From positions 62,001 to 126,000 of the forward strand of contig NZ_WTYT01000007.1 of the NCBI RefSeq assembly GCF_009827595.1: a stretch of DNA of 64,000 nt, in the 5' to 3' direction. The stretch comes from Altericroceibacterium endophyticum (lineage in GTDB: Bacteria; Pseudomonadota; Alphaproteobacteria; Sphingomonadales; Sphingomonadaceae). A program made the translations under genes and the position numbers. A model generated the notes under the pieces. It was not told the origin of the DNA, made no database searches, and saw only the letters and a list, made by a program, of their open reading frames with translations. This document shows, one piece after another, positions 8,712-17,222 of this stretch (position 1 is the stretch's first letter; each line of letters starts with the position of its first letter).

Positions 8712-9971
8712 ATGAATGGCAATGGATTCATGCTGTCACGGCGCAAGGCGTTACTGGGCGGGTCAATCGCGGGCACGGCGCTGTTCGCGCATCTGGCGAC
8801 CGCACGCAGTGTGCCCAATCCGGCAAAATTCGCCGCGCCTCCGCGCCAGCTGAAGAATGTCGAACATGACATAGTCTATCGGCGCGAGGATGAATTCTCT
8901 GGCTGGCCGCACACCAGTGGGTTCTGGAATCTCGGCGGGGGGGAGTTGCTGCAGAACTTCATCACGATTGCGACCGATTACGGTTCGGCCAATGCCATCA
9001 GCCATGACAATATCGGGCGGGGCAGTGGCGGGGAAATGCGGATGGTGACGGTCCGTTCGCGCGATTATGGTCGCAGCTGGTCGGCGCCGGTCTACAACGC
9101 CTATGACGCACTCGACCCGGATATGCGCGATGCCGCCTCTCTGGAGGATATCGGGCCGCTTGATTTCCTCGACCCCCGCCTGCTGGTGGCCAATAACAGT
9201 TCTGATTTCGGAACGCCGGAGGGGCGGAGCGCGGTTCGCATATCCAAAGATGGGGGGCGGCGCTGGAGCCCGCCATTCGATCTGCCCCTGGACGGACTTC
9301 ATTCGCTGAGCGCGATCAACTCCACCACCATCAGGCCAGACGGCCGGGCCTTGCTATTCCTGATCGAAGTCGATGAAACGGGCTGGGTCCGCCACCCGCT
9401 TGTCTATGGCAGCATGGATGATGGGCGCGGTTTTCACTTCATTTCGCGCATCACACCGCGGCAGGACCCGATGGGGCAGGCTGCTGGAGACTGGCAGAGC
9501 AGCTATCGCTTCGGCGGCCATCGCTGGTTCTATCCGCGTGGCTACATGCTGCCGAGCGGACGCATCCTGTGCGTGCTGCGCAGTCAGCGCGATCCGACCG
9601 GCGTGATGTGGTCGGAAGTCTGGAACAGCGATGATGGTGGCCGCACCTGGGGTTTCCTGAGCCGGATCAATGATTTCGGCGCGCCGACGAGTCTGGTGCC
9701 GATGCCGGATGGCCGGGTGGTCGCGGTGTATGGATACCGCCTCGCGCCGCAGGGCATCCGCGCCCGGGTCAGCGATGATGGCGGTGAAAGCTGGGGCGGG
9801 GAACTGATCATCCGCGATGACGGCGGGAGCTGGGATCTCGGCTATCCGAACGCCTGGGCGATGGAGGACGGCAAGATTGGGGTGCTTTATTACTTCAACA
9901 GCCGAAACGATCCGAAGCAGGTGAATGGCGGTGTCCGTCACATCGCCCGCAGTATTTTCTCGGTCGATTGA
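8712..9971 (+). CDS. Tat-exported BNR-repeat (sialidase-like) beta-propeller protein 1
   Basis: About 419 residues from ATG 8712, chosen because AAGGA lies 8 bases upstream; an in-frame ATG at 8703 is also possible. The N-terminus has a twin-arginine signal ('SRRKALLGG' plus hydrophobic stretch). Four Asp-boxes (S-x-D-x-G-x-x-W type) are visible: 'SRDYGRSW', 'SKDGGRRW', 'SDDGGRTW' and 'SDDGGESW', defining a six-bladed sialidase-fold propeller (BNR_2 / exo-alpha-sialidase superfamily). The FRIP motif of true sialidases is not seen; 'VVYRREDEF' stands near the start instead. First of three tandem paralogues in a tight operon. Probably periplasmic glycosidase or lyase activity. Confidence 0.85.
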   Translation: MNGNGFMLSRRKALLGGSIAGTALFAHLATARSVPNPAKFAAPPRQLKNVEHDIVYRREDEFSGWPHTSGFWNLGGGELLQNFITIATDYGSANAISHDNIGRGSGGEMRMVTVRSRDYGRSWSAPVYNAYDALDPDMRDAASLEDIGPLDFLDPRLLVANNSSDFGTPEGRSAVRISKDGGRRWSPPFDLPLDGLHSLSAINSTTIRPDGRALLFLIEVDETGWVRHPLVYGSMDDGRGFHFISRITPRQDPMGQAAGDWQSSYRFGGHRWFYPRGYMLPSGRILCVLRSQRDPTGVMWSEVWNSDDGGRTWGFLSRINDFGAPTSLVPMPDGRVVAVYGYRLAPQGIRARVSDDGGESWGGELIIRDDGGSWDLGYPNAWAMEDGKIGVLYYFNSRNDPKQVNGGVRHIARSIFSVD

Positions 9972-9984
9972 AGGGGCAGGCCTC

Positions 9985-11166
9985 ATGGTAGACAGTGCAG
10001 CCATCATTAAATCCTATGCGGCGCCTCACGCGCCGTCTTCGCTCGACCATGCGGTGGTCTATCGCCGTGAAGATGAGTTCTGTTCCTGGCCCTATACCAG
10101 CGGTTTCTGGGAGAATGGGGAGGGTACGCTCATCGCAAATTTCTCCGCTCGGACGGTGAAATATGCCAGCGGTGACGAGATCAATCACGATGCGTTGGAA
10201 GCGGGAAGCGGTTCTGACCCAAAAACAGTGACGGTGCGCTCGCACGACCGGGGCCGGACATGGGATGGCGACGATCCGCAGATCAACATGTTTTCGGGCA
10301 TTGTCGAACGCGGGGCCGATGTCGCGGCTTCGCTCCAGCCCTGGGCACCGATCGATTATCTCGATCCGCAATTATTGGTGGCCAATGCCAGTGTGGGCGG
10401 TTTCGCCGTGAAGGAATCGCGCGGTACGGTCAGGATTTCCAAGGATGGCGGGGATAGCTGGACACCGCCAGTGATCCTGCCGCTCGACGGACTGGTTTCG
10501 ACCACAGGAATTCATTCCACACTGGTGCGGCCTGACGGGCGCTGCCTGCTGTTCATGTTCGAAGTGGACAAGGACAATGCCAATCGCCATCCGCTGGTCT
10601 ATCGCAGCACTGCGGATGGCACGCAGTTCCATTTCATGTCCTATATTACCCCCCAGAGCGACCCCAAATGGAATGTCGCCGGGGACTATGCCGGCAGCAT
10701 CCGCTTCATCGGTCATCGCTGGTTCTATCCGCGCGGTTATCTGCTGCCCACGGGCCGGATGCTGTGTTCGCTGCGCTGCCAGCGTGATCCGCGCGGTGTC
10801 ATGTGGACCGAAATCTATTACAGCGATGATGGCGGTGAAACCTGGGATTTTCTCAACCGGATCAATGATTGGGGTGCGCCGGCCGATCTGGTGGTGATGC
10901 CTGATGGCCGGGTTGTGGCGGTCTATGGCTACCGCCTCGCGCCGTCCGGTATTCGCGCCAGCGTCAGCGAGGATGGCGGGCGGACCTGGGGGCCCGAACT
11001 GATCATTCGTGACGATGGCGGGAGCTGGGATCTGGGCTATCCCAATGCCTGGGTTGCAGGCGATGGGCAGGTCGGCACGCTCTATTATTTCAACAGCAAG
11101 AATGACCGGGTGAAGGCCAATGGCGGTGTCCGCCATATCGCCCGCTCGATCTTTTCGATCGATTGA
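9985..11166 (+). CDS. BNR-repeat (sialidase-like) beta-propeller protein 2, no signal peptide
   Basis: 393 residues from ATG 9985, which has AAGGGG about 8 bases upstream and starts 13 bp after the previous stop. It is highly similar to the protein before it (for example 'IRDDGGSWDLGYPNAW' and 'NGGVRHIARSIFS' are shared) and has four Asp-boxes ('SHDRGRTW', 'SKDGGDSW', 'SDDGGETW', 'SEDGGRTW'). Unlike both neighbours it has no twin-arginine or Sec signal: the start 'MVDSAAIIKSYAAPHAP' leads straight into the propeller. It is therefore predicted cytoplasmic, so the operon may treat related substrates in two compartments. Enzymatic activity unknown. Confidence 0.82.
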   Translation: MVDSAAIIKSYAAPHAPSSLDHAVVYRREDEFCSWPYTSGFWENGEGTLIANFSARTVKYASGDEINHDALEAGSGSDPKTVTVRSHDRGRTWDGDDPQINMFSGIVERGADVAASLQPWAPIDYLDPQLLVANASVGGFAVKESRGTVRISKDGGDSWTPPVILPLDGLVSTTGIHSTLVRPDGRCLLFMFEVDKDNANRHPLVYRSTADGTQFHFMSYITPQSDPKWNVAGDYAGSIRFIGHRWFYPRGYLLPTGRMLCSLRCQRDPRGVMWTEIYYSDDGGETWDFLNRINDWGAPADLVVMPDGRVVAVYGYRLAPSGIRASVSEDGGRTWGPELIIRDDGGSWDLGYPNAWVAGDGQVGTLYYFNSKNDRVKANGGVRHIARSIFSID

Positions 11167-11167
11167 C

Positions 11168-12439
11168 ATGGCAAAGACTGACAAAATTTCCGCATCCCGT
11201 GTCTCGCGCCGTGCGGCGCTGATCGGGGGCGGCCTGGCGGGCTGCACTCTCGGGCTCGGCATAGCGCGGGCTCAGGCGACTTCTGCGCTGATCCGCACCG
11301 ACTGGAAGCCGGAAAAGGCGCGCGGTGCCGAACATTTCGTGGTCTATCGCAATGACCGTGAATTCGCCGCCTGGCCCTTCTATTGCGGATTGTGGCAGGT
11401 GCAGGACGGATCAATCCTCGCCGGGTTCAAGCGCGTTCCTTCGGATTATGGCCGCCCGGATGCCGTCGATCACACCAATCTCACCCGAAATATGGGGGAG
11501 ATCGTGGTGATACGCTCCGCAGATGGGGGCCGGACGTGGGATCAGGATTCCATCGTTCCGATCTTCGACATGCGGATCAGGGAAGTCAGCGATTTTCCCG
11601 GCGGCGCGCGCGCGGATTGGTCAGATCTTCCCGCGCTCGACTTCACGAGCCGCGACACGCTGATCATGGGCGGCGGCATCCCGGCTCTGTTCGCACCCAA
11701 TGCCCAAGGATGGATGCGTGCTTCTACCGATGGCGGGCGGACATGGCGGCCCCACACGCTGCTGCCGATGGATGATTTCGCCTCGATCTCGCTGCCGGGA
11801 TCGAGCATGTATTCGGTGCGCGGTGATGGCACGATGCTGCTGGGCGTGCATACCAATGCGGAAGGCGCGCAGGGGCCGCGTCCGATCATCTATGCGTCGC
11901 AGAATGGGCGCGATTTTCACTATCTCGGTTCGATGATCCCGTTCGAACCGCGCAATCCCTATTATCCCGGCGGCTCGCCCTTTGCGGCGGCGCCGCATTT
12001 CTATCCCCGGCCGGTGGTGCTGAAAGACGGAAGGGTGATCGCGTCGCTGCGTTATCAGCGCGATGCGCGTTACGACATCTGGACTGAAATCCACGAAAGT
12101 CTGGACGGTGGCCGCACATGGCGCTGGCTTTCGCGCGTGAATGACTGGGGGGCACCGGGAGATCTGGTCCCGATGGCGGATGGCCGCGTGGTCTGCGTCT
12201 ATGGTTTCCGCAACATGCCCTCTGGCATCCGCTACCGGGTGAGCGAGGATGGCGGTGCCAGCTGGGGGCGCGAGATGATCCTGCGCGATGACGGGGGGAG
12301 CTGGGATCTGGGCTATCCGCGCGTGATCGAGATCGCGCCGGGCCGCTTGCTCACCACCTATTACATCAATCTGAAGAGTGATCCGATCCAGATGAATGGC
12401 GGCGTGCGCCATATTGCCTGCACGATTTTTGAACCCTGA
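11168..12439 (+). CDS. Tat-exported BNR-repeat (sialidase-like) beta-propeller protein 3
   Basis: 423 residues from ATG 11168, one base after the previous stop codon, implying translational coupling. A twin-arginine signal ('VSRRAALIGGG' followed by a hydrophobic run to 'IARAQA') precedes the propeller. Asp-boxes: 'SADGGRTW', 'STDGGRTW', 'SLDGGRTW', 'SEDGGASW'. It shares 'VVYRNDREFAAWPF' and 'LRDDGGSWDLGYPR' with the other two but is the most divergent copy, with an extra proline-rich stretch ('FEPRNPYYPGGSPFAAAPHF') near residue 260. Same likely class of activity; a different linkage or substrate is plausible. Confidence 0.83.
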   Translation: MAKTDKISASRVSRRAALIGGGLAGCTLGLGIARAQATSALIRTDWKPEKARGAEHFVVYRNDREFAAWPFYCGLWQVQDGSILAGFKRVPSDYGRPDAVDHTNLTRNMGEIVVIRSADGGRTWDQDSIVPIFDMRIREVSDFPGGARADWSDLPALDFTSRDTLIMGGGIPALFAPNAQGWMRASTDGGRTWRPHTLLPMDDFASISLPGSSMYSVRGDGTMLLGVHTNAEGAQGPRPIIYASQNGRDFHYLGSMIPFEPRNPYYPGGSPFAAAPHFYPRPVVLKDGRVIASLRYQRDARYDIWTEIHESLDGGRTWRWLSRVNDWGAPGDLVPMADGRVVCVYGFRNMPSGIRYRVSEDGGASWGREMILRDDGGSWDLGYPRVIEIAPGRLLTTYYINLKSDPIQMNGGVRHIACTIFEP

Positions 12440-12453
12440 GCGGAGAGACACCA

Positions 12454-13335
12454 ATGCGATATTTCAAGCAGAGCCGCGCGCTGGCGCAAATGTCTCTCGC
12501 CATGCTGCTCAGTTTTGCGCTGGCCGCCTGCAGCACTATTGCACCGGCCCGGACAGCGCTTTCCGAACAGCATGTGCAAATACAGGCGGCCGATGGCATC
12601 ACCGATGCGCTGCTGTTCATGCCTCCGGGGGAGGGGCCATCTCCGGCGGTGCTGGTATGGCCTGATCTGGCCGGATTGCGCCCGGTCTATAACGCAATCG
12701 GCCGCGATCTTGCGCAGCAGGGATATGTGGTTCTGATCCCGAATAATTTTTACCGCAGTGCGGATCTCGATGGGAGTGCCGGTGCTGGTGCCGGTGCTGG
12801 GGCCGGTGCGGGGGAAGGGACGGGCAATCTCACCCGTGAGGTGATGATGGAGCGGCTGCGGGACTGGCGCGCTGCGGCCAGTGACGCGGCGATTGACCGC
12901 GATGCCGCGGCCTATGTCGCCTATCTTGACGGGCTTGGCCGCGTCGACACGGCGCGGCGCATCGGCGTGATTGGTTACAATGTCGGGGCGGCCCATGCCT
13001 TTCGCGCTGCAGCGGCCATGCCTTCGCGTATTGGTGCGGTGGCAGTAGCCCATCCGCTTGGCGTAGCGACGAGCAGGCCCAACAGTCCGCATTTGCTGGT
13101 CGGTCAGACTCAGGCTGCCTATCTTGTCGCGACGGCCCGGCCCGATGATGAGCGCGAGCCTGAAGATAAGCGCGATCTGGCCAATGCCTTTGCCGCTGCC
13201 GGTCTTGAAGGTGATGTGATCGTGCTCGATGCCGGGCATGGGTTCGCGCTGCCCGACAATGACAATTATGATGAAGCCGCCGCAGCGGAATTTCAGCGGC
13301 GCACTTTGGCTCTGTTCCAGCGCGCTTTGCGTTAA
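12454..13335 (+). CDS. Dienelactone-hydrolase-like lipoprotein, altered nucleophile
   Basis: 293 residues with a lipoprotein signal (lipobox 'LAAC', Cys near residue 26) and an alpha/beta-hydrolase core of the DLH family: 'VLVWPDLAGLRP', 'GYVVLIPNNFYR', nucleophile elbow 'GVIGYNVGAAHAF', and C-terminal 'DAGHGFALP' with the catalytic-type His. The elbow residue expected to be Cys (or Ser) is Asn (codon 12979-12981, residue 176), so ordinary dienelactone hydrolase chemistry is unlikely unless another residue serves. A Gly-Ala run (residues about 108-122) interrupts the domain. Last gene of the BNR operon, 14 bp after the third propeller gene. Confidence 0.78.
   Translation: MRYFKQSRALAQMSLAMLLSFALAACSTIAPARTALSEQHVQIQAADGITDALLFMPPGEGPSPAVLVWPDLAGLRPVYNAIGRDLAQQGYVVLIPNNFYRSADLDGSAGAGAGAGAGAGEGTGNLTREVMMERLRDWRAAASDAAIDRDAAAYVAYLDGLGRVDTARRIGVIGYNVGAAHAFRAAAAMPSRIGAVAVAHPLGVATSRPNSPHLLVGQTQAAYLVATARPDDEREPEDKRDLANAFAAAGLEGDVIVLDAGHGFALPDNDNYDEAAAAEFQRRTLALFQRALR
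12774..12815 (+). repeat. GC-rich low-complexity repeat encoding a Gly-Ala run
   Basis: Imperfect repeats of GGTGCTGGTGCC and GGTGCTGGGGCC encode an alternating Gly-Ala stretch in the DLH-like gene. Such short tandem repeats expand and contract by slippage, so its length may differ between strains. Confidence 0.6.
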
Positions 13336-13458
13336 ACCTGCGCGATCAAAGCGCCGATCAAGGCAAGTCGCGCGCGCTTTCCCCCGTTAGCCAGACAGAA
13401 TGGCGGATTTCGGAACATAATCGGGTCCGCTCCGGAGAATCTTGGGGAGAGGGTTATT

Positions 13459-14436
13459 ATGATCAACCGCCGTCATTTCATCGGCACCGGCATGGCCGCT
13501 GCCGGTATCGCCGCCTTACCGGCTTCGGCCTTCGCGCATGTCATCAAGCCGTCTTTCAAACTCTTTGACACGCATGCGCATTTCTACACCAATGACGTGG
13601 ACAAATACCCCTTCAATTCGCGCACGGCGCGTTACGGGCCGGAGATCATGGTCGCCAAGGCGATGCGTTTCCCGCAGACGCCCAAAGAGGTTTTCGCCTT
13701 CTGGGACGAGGTTGGCATCGCCAAGGGAGCGGGCGTGCAATATTCCAGCACCTATCGCTTCGATAACAGCTATCTGCTCGACATTGCGGCTGAATATCCC
13801 AACCGGATCGTGCCGGTGGTCATCCTCGACCCGGTCGATGCGGAAACACCCGCGACGCTAGAGCGGATGGCGAGCGAAAACCGCATCGCCGGTGTCAGGT
13901 TTACCGGCGTTCCGTCTGATGGCGAATTTGTCTTTCTGAGCGATGCCGCCGCGCCGGCATGGGAAGCGGCCAACCGCCTTGGTCTGGTGATCGTTCTGAT
14001 GCCGATCGGGGGCGATACGGCGCAGGCGATGGCGCAGGTTGCCAAACACGCCGATAAATATCCCAATGTGAATATCGTGCTCGACCACATCGGCTTTCCG
14101 CGGCCCGCCGATTTGCCGGAGACCTGGGGGCTCACGCCGCAGCATCTCGCGCTCGCCGATCATGACAATGTCTATTACAAATACACGACTCTGCTGATCG
14201 AGCAGCTCCATGAAGCGGGGGTCGAGGAAAAGCCGTTTCTCGAATTCATGGTCAAGACCTTCGGCGCGGATCACATGGTCTGGGGCAGTGATGTCGGCAA
14301 TACGCCCGGCAGCATGTTTGGCTGGGTCCAATATGCGCTGGCCTCTGCCGAAGGGCTGTCGCTGGCTGATCGCAAGGCGCTGTTCTGGGATACGGCCGAA
14401 CGCACCCATGTGCCGGGTGGCCGCGGGCGCGCCTGA
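13459..14436 (+). CDS. Exported amidohydrolase-2 family protein
   Basis: 325 residues. The N-terminus 'NRRHFIGTGMAAAGIAALP' is a twin-arginine-type signal ending near 'SAFAH', so the protein is predicted periplasmic, unlike its paralogues at 7575 and 25199. Metal-binding and barrel motifs: 'FDTHAHFYTND', 'VLDHIGFPRP' and 'MVWGSDVGN'. The residues match the amidohydrolase-2 family (lactonases and decarboxylases). It has its own leader of 123 bp and is followed by a strong terminator, so it may be a separate transcription unit within the island. A role as lactonase on released products is an inference. Confidence 0.84.
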   Translation: MINRRHFIGTGMAAAGIAALPASAFAHVIKPSFKLFDTHAHFYTNDVDKYPFNSRTARYGPEIMVAKAMRFPQTPKEVFAFWDEVGIAKGAGVQYSSTYRFDNSYLLDIAAEYPNRIVPVVILDPVDAETPATLERMASENRIAGVRFTGVPSDGEFVFLSDAAAPAWEAANRLGLVIVLMPIGGDTAQAMAQVAKHADKYPNVNIVLDHIGFPRPADLPETWGLTPQHLALADHDNVYYKYTTLLIEQLHEAGVEEKPFLEFMVKTFGADHMVWGSDVGNTPGSMFGWVQYALASAEGLSLADRKALFWDTAERTHVPGGRGRA

Positions 14437-14480
14437 TCGGTTTGAAGCCAGGCCGGGATCTCTCCCCCCGGTGTAAGGCC

Positions 14481-14524
14481 AGGCCGGCAGTTGCTCCGCA
14501 TGGAGACGCTGCCGGCCTTTTTTT
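14481..14524 (+). terminator. Rho-independent terminator
   Basis: AGGCCGGCAG (14481-14490) pairs perfectly with CTGCCGGCCT (14509-14518); the loop itself contains a small CTCC/GGAG stem. Seven T residues follow (14518-14524). It lies 45 bp after the amidohydrolase stop codon. Confidence 0.9.
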
Positions 14525-14547
14525 GATGTCATAGTCTGGAGCTTACC

Positions 14548-15330
14548 ATGATTGCTACCGATCCGCTTTTTTCACTGGCGGGGAAGACCGCCCTCATCAC
14601 CGGCGGCACAAGCGGCATCGGGGCGATGATTGCGCAGGGGCTGGTGCGCCGCGGTGTCACCACATTCATCACCGGGCGCGATCAGCAGCGGACTGCAGAA
14701 TGCGCCGCACAGTTCAGCCAGGAAGGGGGCACCTGCATGCCCCTCGCGGCGGATCTGGAAGCGCCAGACGGCGCGCAGCGACTGGCGGAGGATTTCGCCG
14801 CGCGGGGGAAGGCGCTGAACATCCTCATCAACAATGCGGGCGCCGCCGCAGAAGGGAGTCTGGCGAAAAGCAGTGTGGAGGATTGGGATATCGTGATGAA
14901 TGTGAATGTGCGGGCGGCGTTTTTCCTGTCACGCGCATTGCTGCCGCAATTGCGGCAAGCGGCCAGCGCGGAGGATCCGTCACGGATCATCAACACCGGA
15001 TCGATCGGCGGGCTGCACATCCCCAATTGGGAAGCCCATTCCTATGGCGCATCGAAAGCCGCCTTGCATCATCTGACCCGCTCGCTCGCCAAGGCGCTGG
15101 GCCCCGATCATATCACCGTCAACGCAATCGCGCCGGGGCCATTCCCGTCCCGGCTGACCGATACGGGCTCTGACGCGGTACAGAAAAGCGTCGCCACCTA
15201 TATTCCGCTGGGCCGCCCGGGCGAGGCCGCCGATGTGGAAGGCGCCGTCACCTTCCTCGCCTCGCGCGCGGGGGCCTATGTCAATGGCTGCACACTGCCG
15301 CTCGATGGCGGCTATATAGCGGCGCTTTGA
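14548..15330 (+). CDS. Short-chain dehydrogenase/reductase
   Basis: 260 residues of classical SDR type: cofactor motif 'TGGTSGIG' at about residue 18, 'NNAG' near 92, and the catalytic Ser-Tyr-Lys set in 'NTGSIGG...' and 'HSYGASKAA'. The end 'LPLDGGYIAAL' is also typical. It resembles reductases of the RhlG/2-deoxy-gluconate dehydrogenase type, so NAD(P)-dependent oxidation of a hydroxyl group is the expected reaction. It starts just after the terminator at 14481 and ends 29 bp before the convergent cupin gene, so it is probably transcribed alone. Substrate unknown. Confidence 0.88.
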   Translation: MIATDPLFSLAGKTALITGGTSGIGAMIAQGLVRRGVTTFITGRDQQRTAECAAQFSQEGGTCMPLAADLEAPDGAQRLAEDFAARGKALNILINNAGAAAEGSLAKSSVEDWDIVMNVNVRAAFFLSRALLPQLRQAASAEDPSRIINTGSIGGLHIPNWEAHSYGASKAALHHLTRSLAKALGPDHITVNAIAPGPFPSRLTDTGSDAVQKSVATYIPLGRPGEAADVEGAVTFLASRAGAYVNGCTLPLDGGYIAAL

Positions 15331-15359
15331 GCGGGAAGGGCGGGCCAGCGTGCGGGCCG

Positions 15360-16265
15360 TTAGGGGCGGGGATAGTCTGCGGCGTTGAGCACCCATCCCG
15401 GCATGTCGGAGAAATCTTCGCGGGGAGGGGAGAAGATATCGACCAGAACATTGCTTTCCGGGTCAGTGGGGGCGGATGTGTGGATCACCTTGGGCGGGAT
15501 CACGCAGACGGAGGGGGAGAGGCACTTCTCATGCTCATCCTCGCGCCATTCATGCTGATTGGCGATCCAGGGCCAGCGCATATGGTGCATGTAATAGCCT
15601 TCCAGCGCGAGCGAGCATTGTTCGAAATCATCATGCTGATGCGGTGACAGTTTGGTCACGTCACGCGGCCCTTGCGCCGGGAAGACATTCACCATGAAGG
15701 TGGTGCAGCGGAAGATCTTGCCAAAGCGGCCCTCTTCGTCGGGGACATCCAGACTGTAGCTGCGGATTTTCCATCCATCTGCGGGTTTCGGCCAGGGTTC
15801 GAAAGCGGGAATTTGTGGATGTGAGCCCGCATAATTGTCGCCATTGGGGGCCATGGCGGTGACATCAGGAGATTGGGTGGAGATGAGGCGGACAATCCGC
15901 CCGTCTGCCTTCACCGTGATGGCACTGTCGCCCGGCGGGATGATGGTGAGCGAATAGCCTGTCACCTCCTGCACCTCGCCATTGGCTTCGACCGTTGCCG
16001 CCATGTCCCGGTCATGCAGCAGCAGGACATATTCATCGACCTGACCCTTGCGCTCAAAACGCGCGCCGGCAGTCACTTCGGAATAACACACCACGAAATT
16101 CTGGCCCCGGGTGTACCAGTCCTTATGATCGGAAGCCTGCTCTTGCGGCGGGGTTTCATAATAGCGGGCATAGGTCGAATTGCCGAAGGCTGAGGAGGGC
16201 CCGTCTCCCTGTCCGGCCGTGGCCAGTTTTGCGCGCGGATCGTCAGCTTCATACATTGCCATCAT
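15360..16265 (-). CDS. Cupin-fold protein
   Basis: 301 residues, no signal peptide. The C-terminal half has a cupin-like metal motif, 'SPHQHDDFEQCSLALEGYYMH', with two closely spaced His and a Glu, and later 'VCVIPPKVIHTSAP' giving a third His; the N-terminal half looks like a second, degenerate cupin ('QVDEYVLLLHDRDMAATV'). Bicupins of this kind include isomerases and dioxygenases, and the call is fold-level only. Two ATG codons (16265 and 16262) are possible starts. It lies 174 bp downstream of the aldolase gene on the same strand and may share its transcript. Confidence 0.68.
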   Translation of the reverse strand: MMAMYEADDPRAKLATAGQGDGPSSAFGNSTYARYYETPPQEQASDHKDWYTRGQNFVVCYSEVTAGARFERKGQVDEYVLLLHDRDMAATVEANGEVQEVTGYSLTIIPPGDSAITVKADGRIVRLISTQSPDVTAMAPNGDNYAGSHPQIPAFEPWPKPADGWKIRSYSLDVPDEEGRFGKIFRCTTFMVNVFPAQGPRDVTKLSPHQHDDFEQCSLALEGYYMHHMRWPWIANQHEWREDEHEKCLSPSVCVIPPKVIHTSAPTDPESNVLVDIFSPPREDFSDMPGWVLNAADYPRP

Positions 16266-16439
16266 ATGCTCCGTCGGGTGTTTTTCTAAATTTCAGGGCG
16301 CAGGTCACGGCAAGAAATGCCGGAGGCCCTGTTCTGGTGAAGAGGTATAAACGGCGTCGCTACGCGGCAATCACGGATGCGGGGCAGGGCCGCAGCAGGA
16401 AAGACATCGATCCGCCTTGAACAAGTGACGCCGTCATTT

Positions 16440-17204
16440 TCATGACCGCTTGCGGGCCGAGGTGACGAGTTCCGCCGCCGCTTTACCGAACAGGGTGAGA
16501 TCATTGCTCACCATCACCAGCGAAAAACCCATATCGAGATAAAGCTGCGCATCCTCGGGGTTTGCCGCCGCCGCTGCGGACAGAATACCCGCGTCCTTTG
16601 TAACCGCGACCATGCGCCCGGTCAGTGCCCGCACCTCCGGGTCATGCGCCGGTTTGCCGCTGGAAAGATAAAGATCGCCATGCCCGATAAACAGGCCGTC
16701 GACATGCTCCAGCTGCGCGAAATCTCGCGCGGATTCGAGTGATTGCCAGTCTTCCAGTTGAACGATGCGGGCGCATTCATGGGTTCCGCGCGCGAGGTAA
16801 TCCTCCATCGCGCCGAGGCCCCATTGGCCAGCGCGCGAGGTGGTGCCAAGCCCGCGTTCTCCGGCGGGGGCGAAGGTCATGCGCCGGGTGAGCGACTGCG
16901 CGATGGCAGGGGCGGTCACGCGGGGGATCAACAGCCCGTCCGCGCCGCCATCCAGCAAAGGCTGGATCGTCATGCCGGAATGATCGGGCAAGCGCACCAG
17001 TGCCGCCATGCCGCAGCTTTGCGCGCAAAAGACCAGCTCCACGGCGCGTTGCAGCGAGTGGGGGGCATGTTCCATATCCACGACCACGAAATCGAAACCC
17101 GCCTGGCCGAGCATCTGGACCGTTTCGAAGCTGGGCAGCTTGACCCATGTGCCCAGCAAACCGCGATCTGCCGCATGCGCTCTGGTGAGGAAATTCTGCA
17201 TCAT
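16440..17204 (-). CDS. HpcH/HpaI-type aldolase (2-keto-3-deoxy acid aldolase)
   Basis: 254 residues of the class II pyruvate aldolase family (HpcH/HpaI, PF03328). Diagnostic stretches: 'GTWVKLPSFETVQMLGQAGFDFVVVDMEHAP' near the start, 'ALVRLPD', 'GGADGLLIPRV' and 'LFIGHGDLYLS'. Family members bind Mg or Mn and split 2-keto-3-deoxy or 4-hydroxy-2-keto acids to pyruvate plus an aldehyde (for example 2-keto-3-deoxyrhamnonate to lactaldehyde). Encoded 18 bp after the hexapeptide protein, so the two are an operon. The aldehyde formed could be handled by the iron alcohol dehydrogenase and aldehyde dehydrogenase nearby, an inference from context. Confidence 0.87.
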   Translation of the reverse strand: MMQNFLTRAHAADRGLLGTWVKLPSFETVQMLGQAGFDFVVVDMEHAPHSLQRAVELVFCAQSCGMAALVRLPDHSGMTIQPLLDGGADGLLIPRVTAPAIAQSLTRRMTFAPAGERGLGTTSRAGQWGLGAMEDYLARGTHECARIVQLEDWQSLESARDFAQLEHVDGLFIGHGDLYLSSGKPAHDPEVRALTGRMVAVTKDAGILSAAAAANPEDAQLYLDMGFSLVMVSNDLTLFGKAAAELVTSARKRS

Positions 17205-17222
17205 TTCAGCTCCTGCCGCCGG

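Noticed and set aside
8712-12439. Calling the three BNR proteins true sialidases (NanH) with the MFS at 34925 as NanT
   Set aside because: No FRIP motif is visible, and no sialic-acid lyase, epimerase or kinase genes occur; only the fold is supported.
12774-12815. GC-rich tandem repeat as possible CRISPR or VNTR
   Set aside because: Units are only about 6-12 bp and encode a Gly-Ala run inside a gene, so it is a low-complexity coding stretch.
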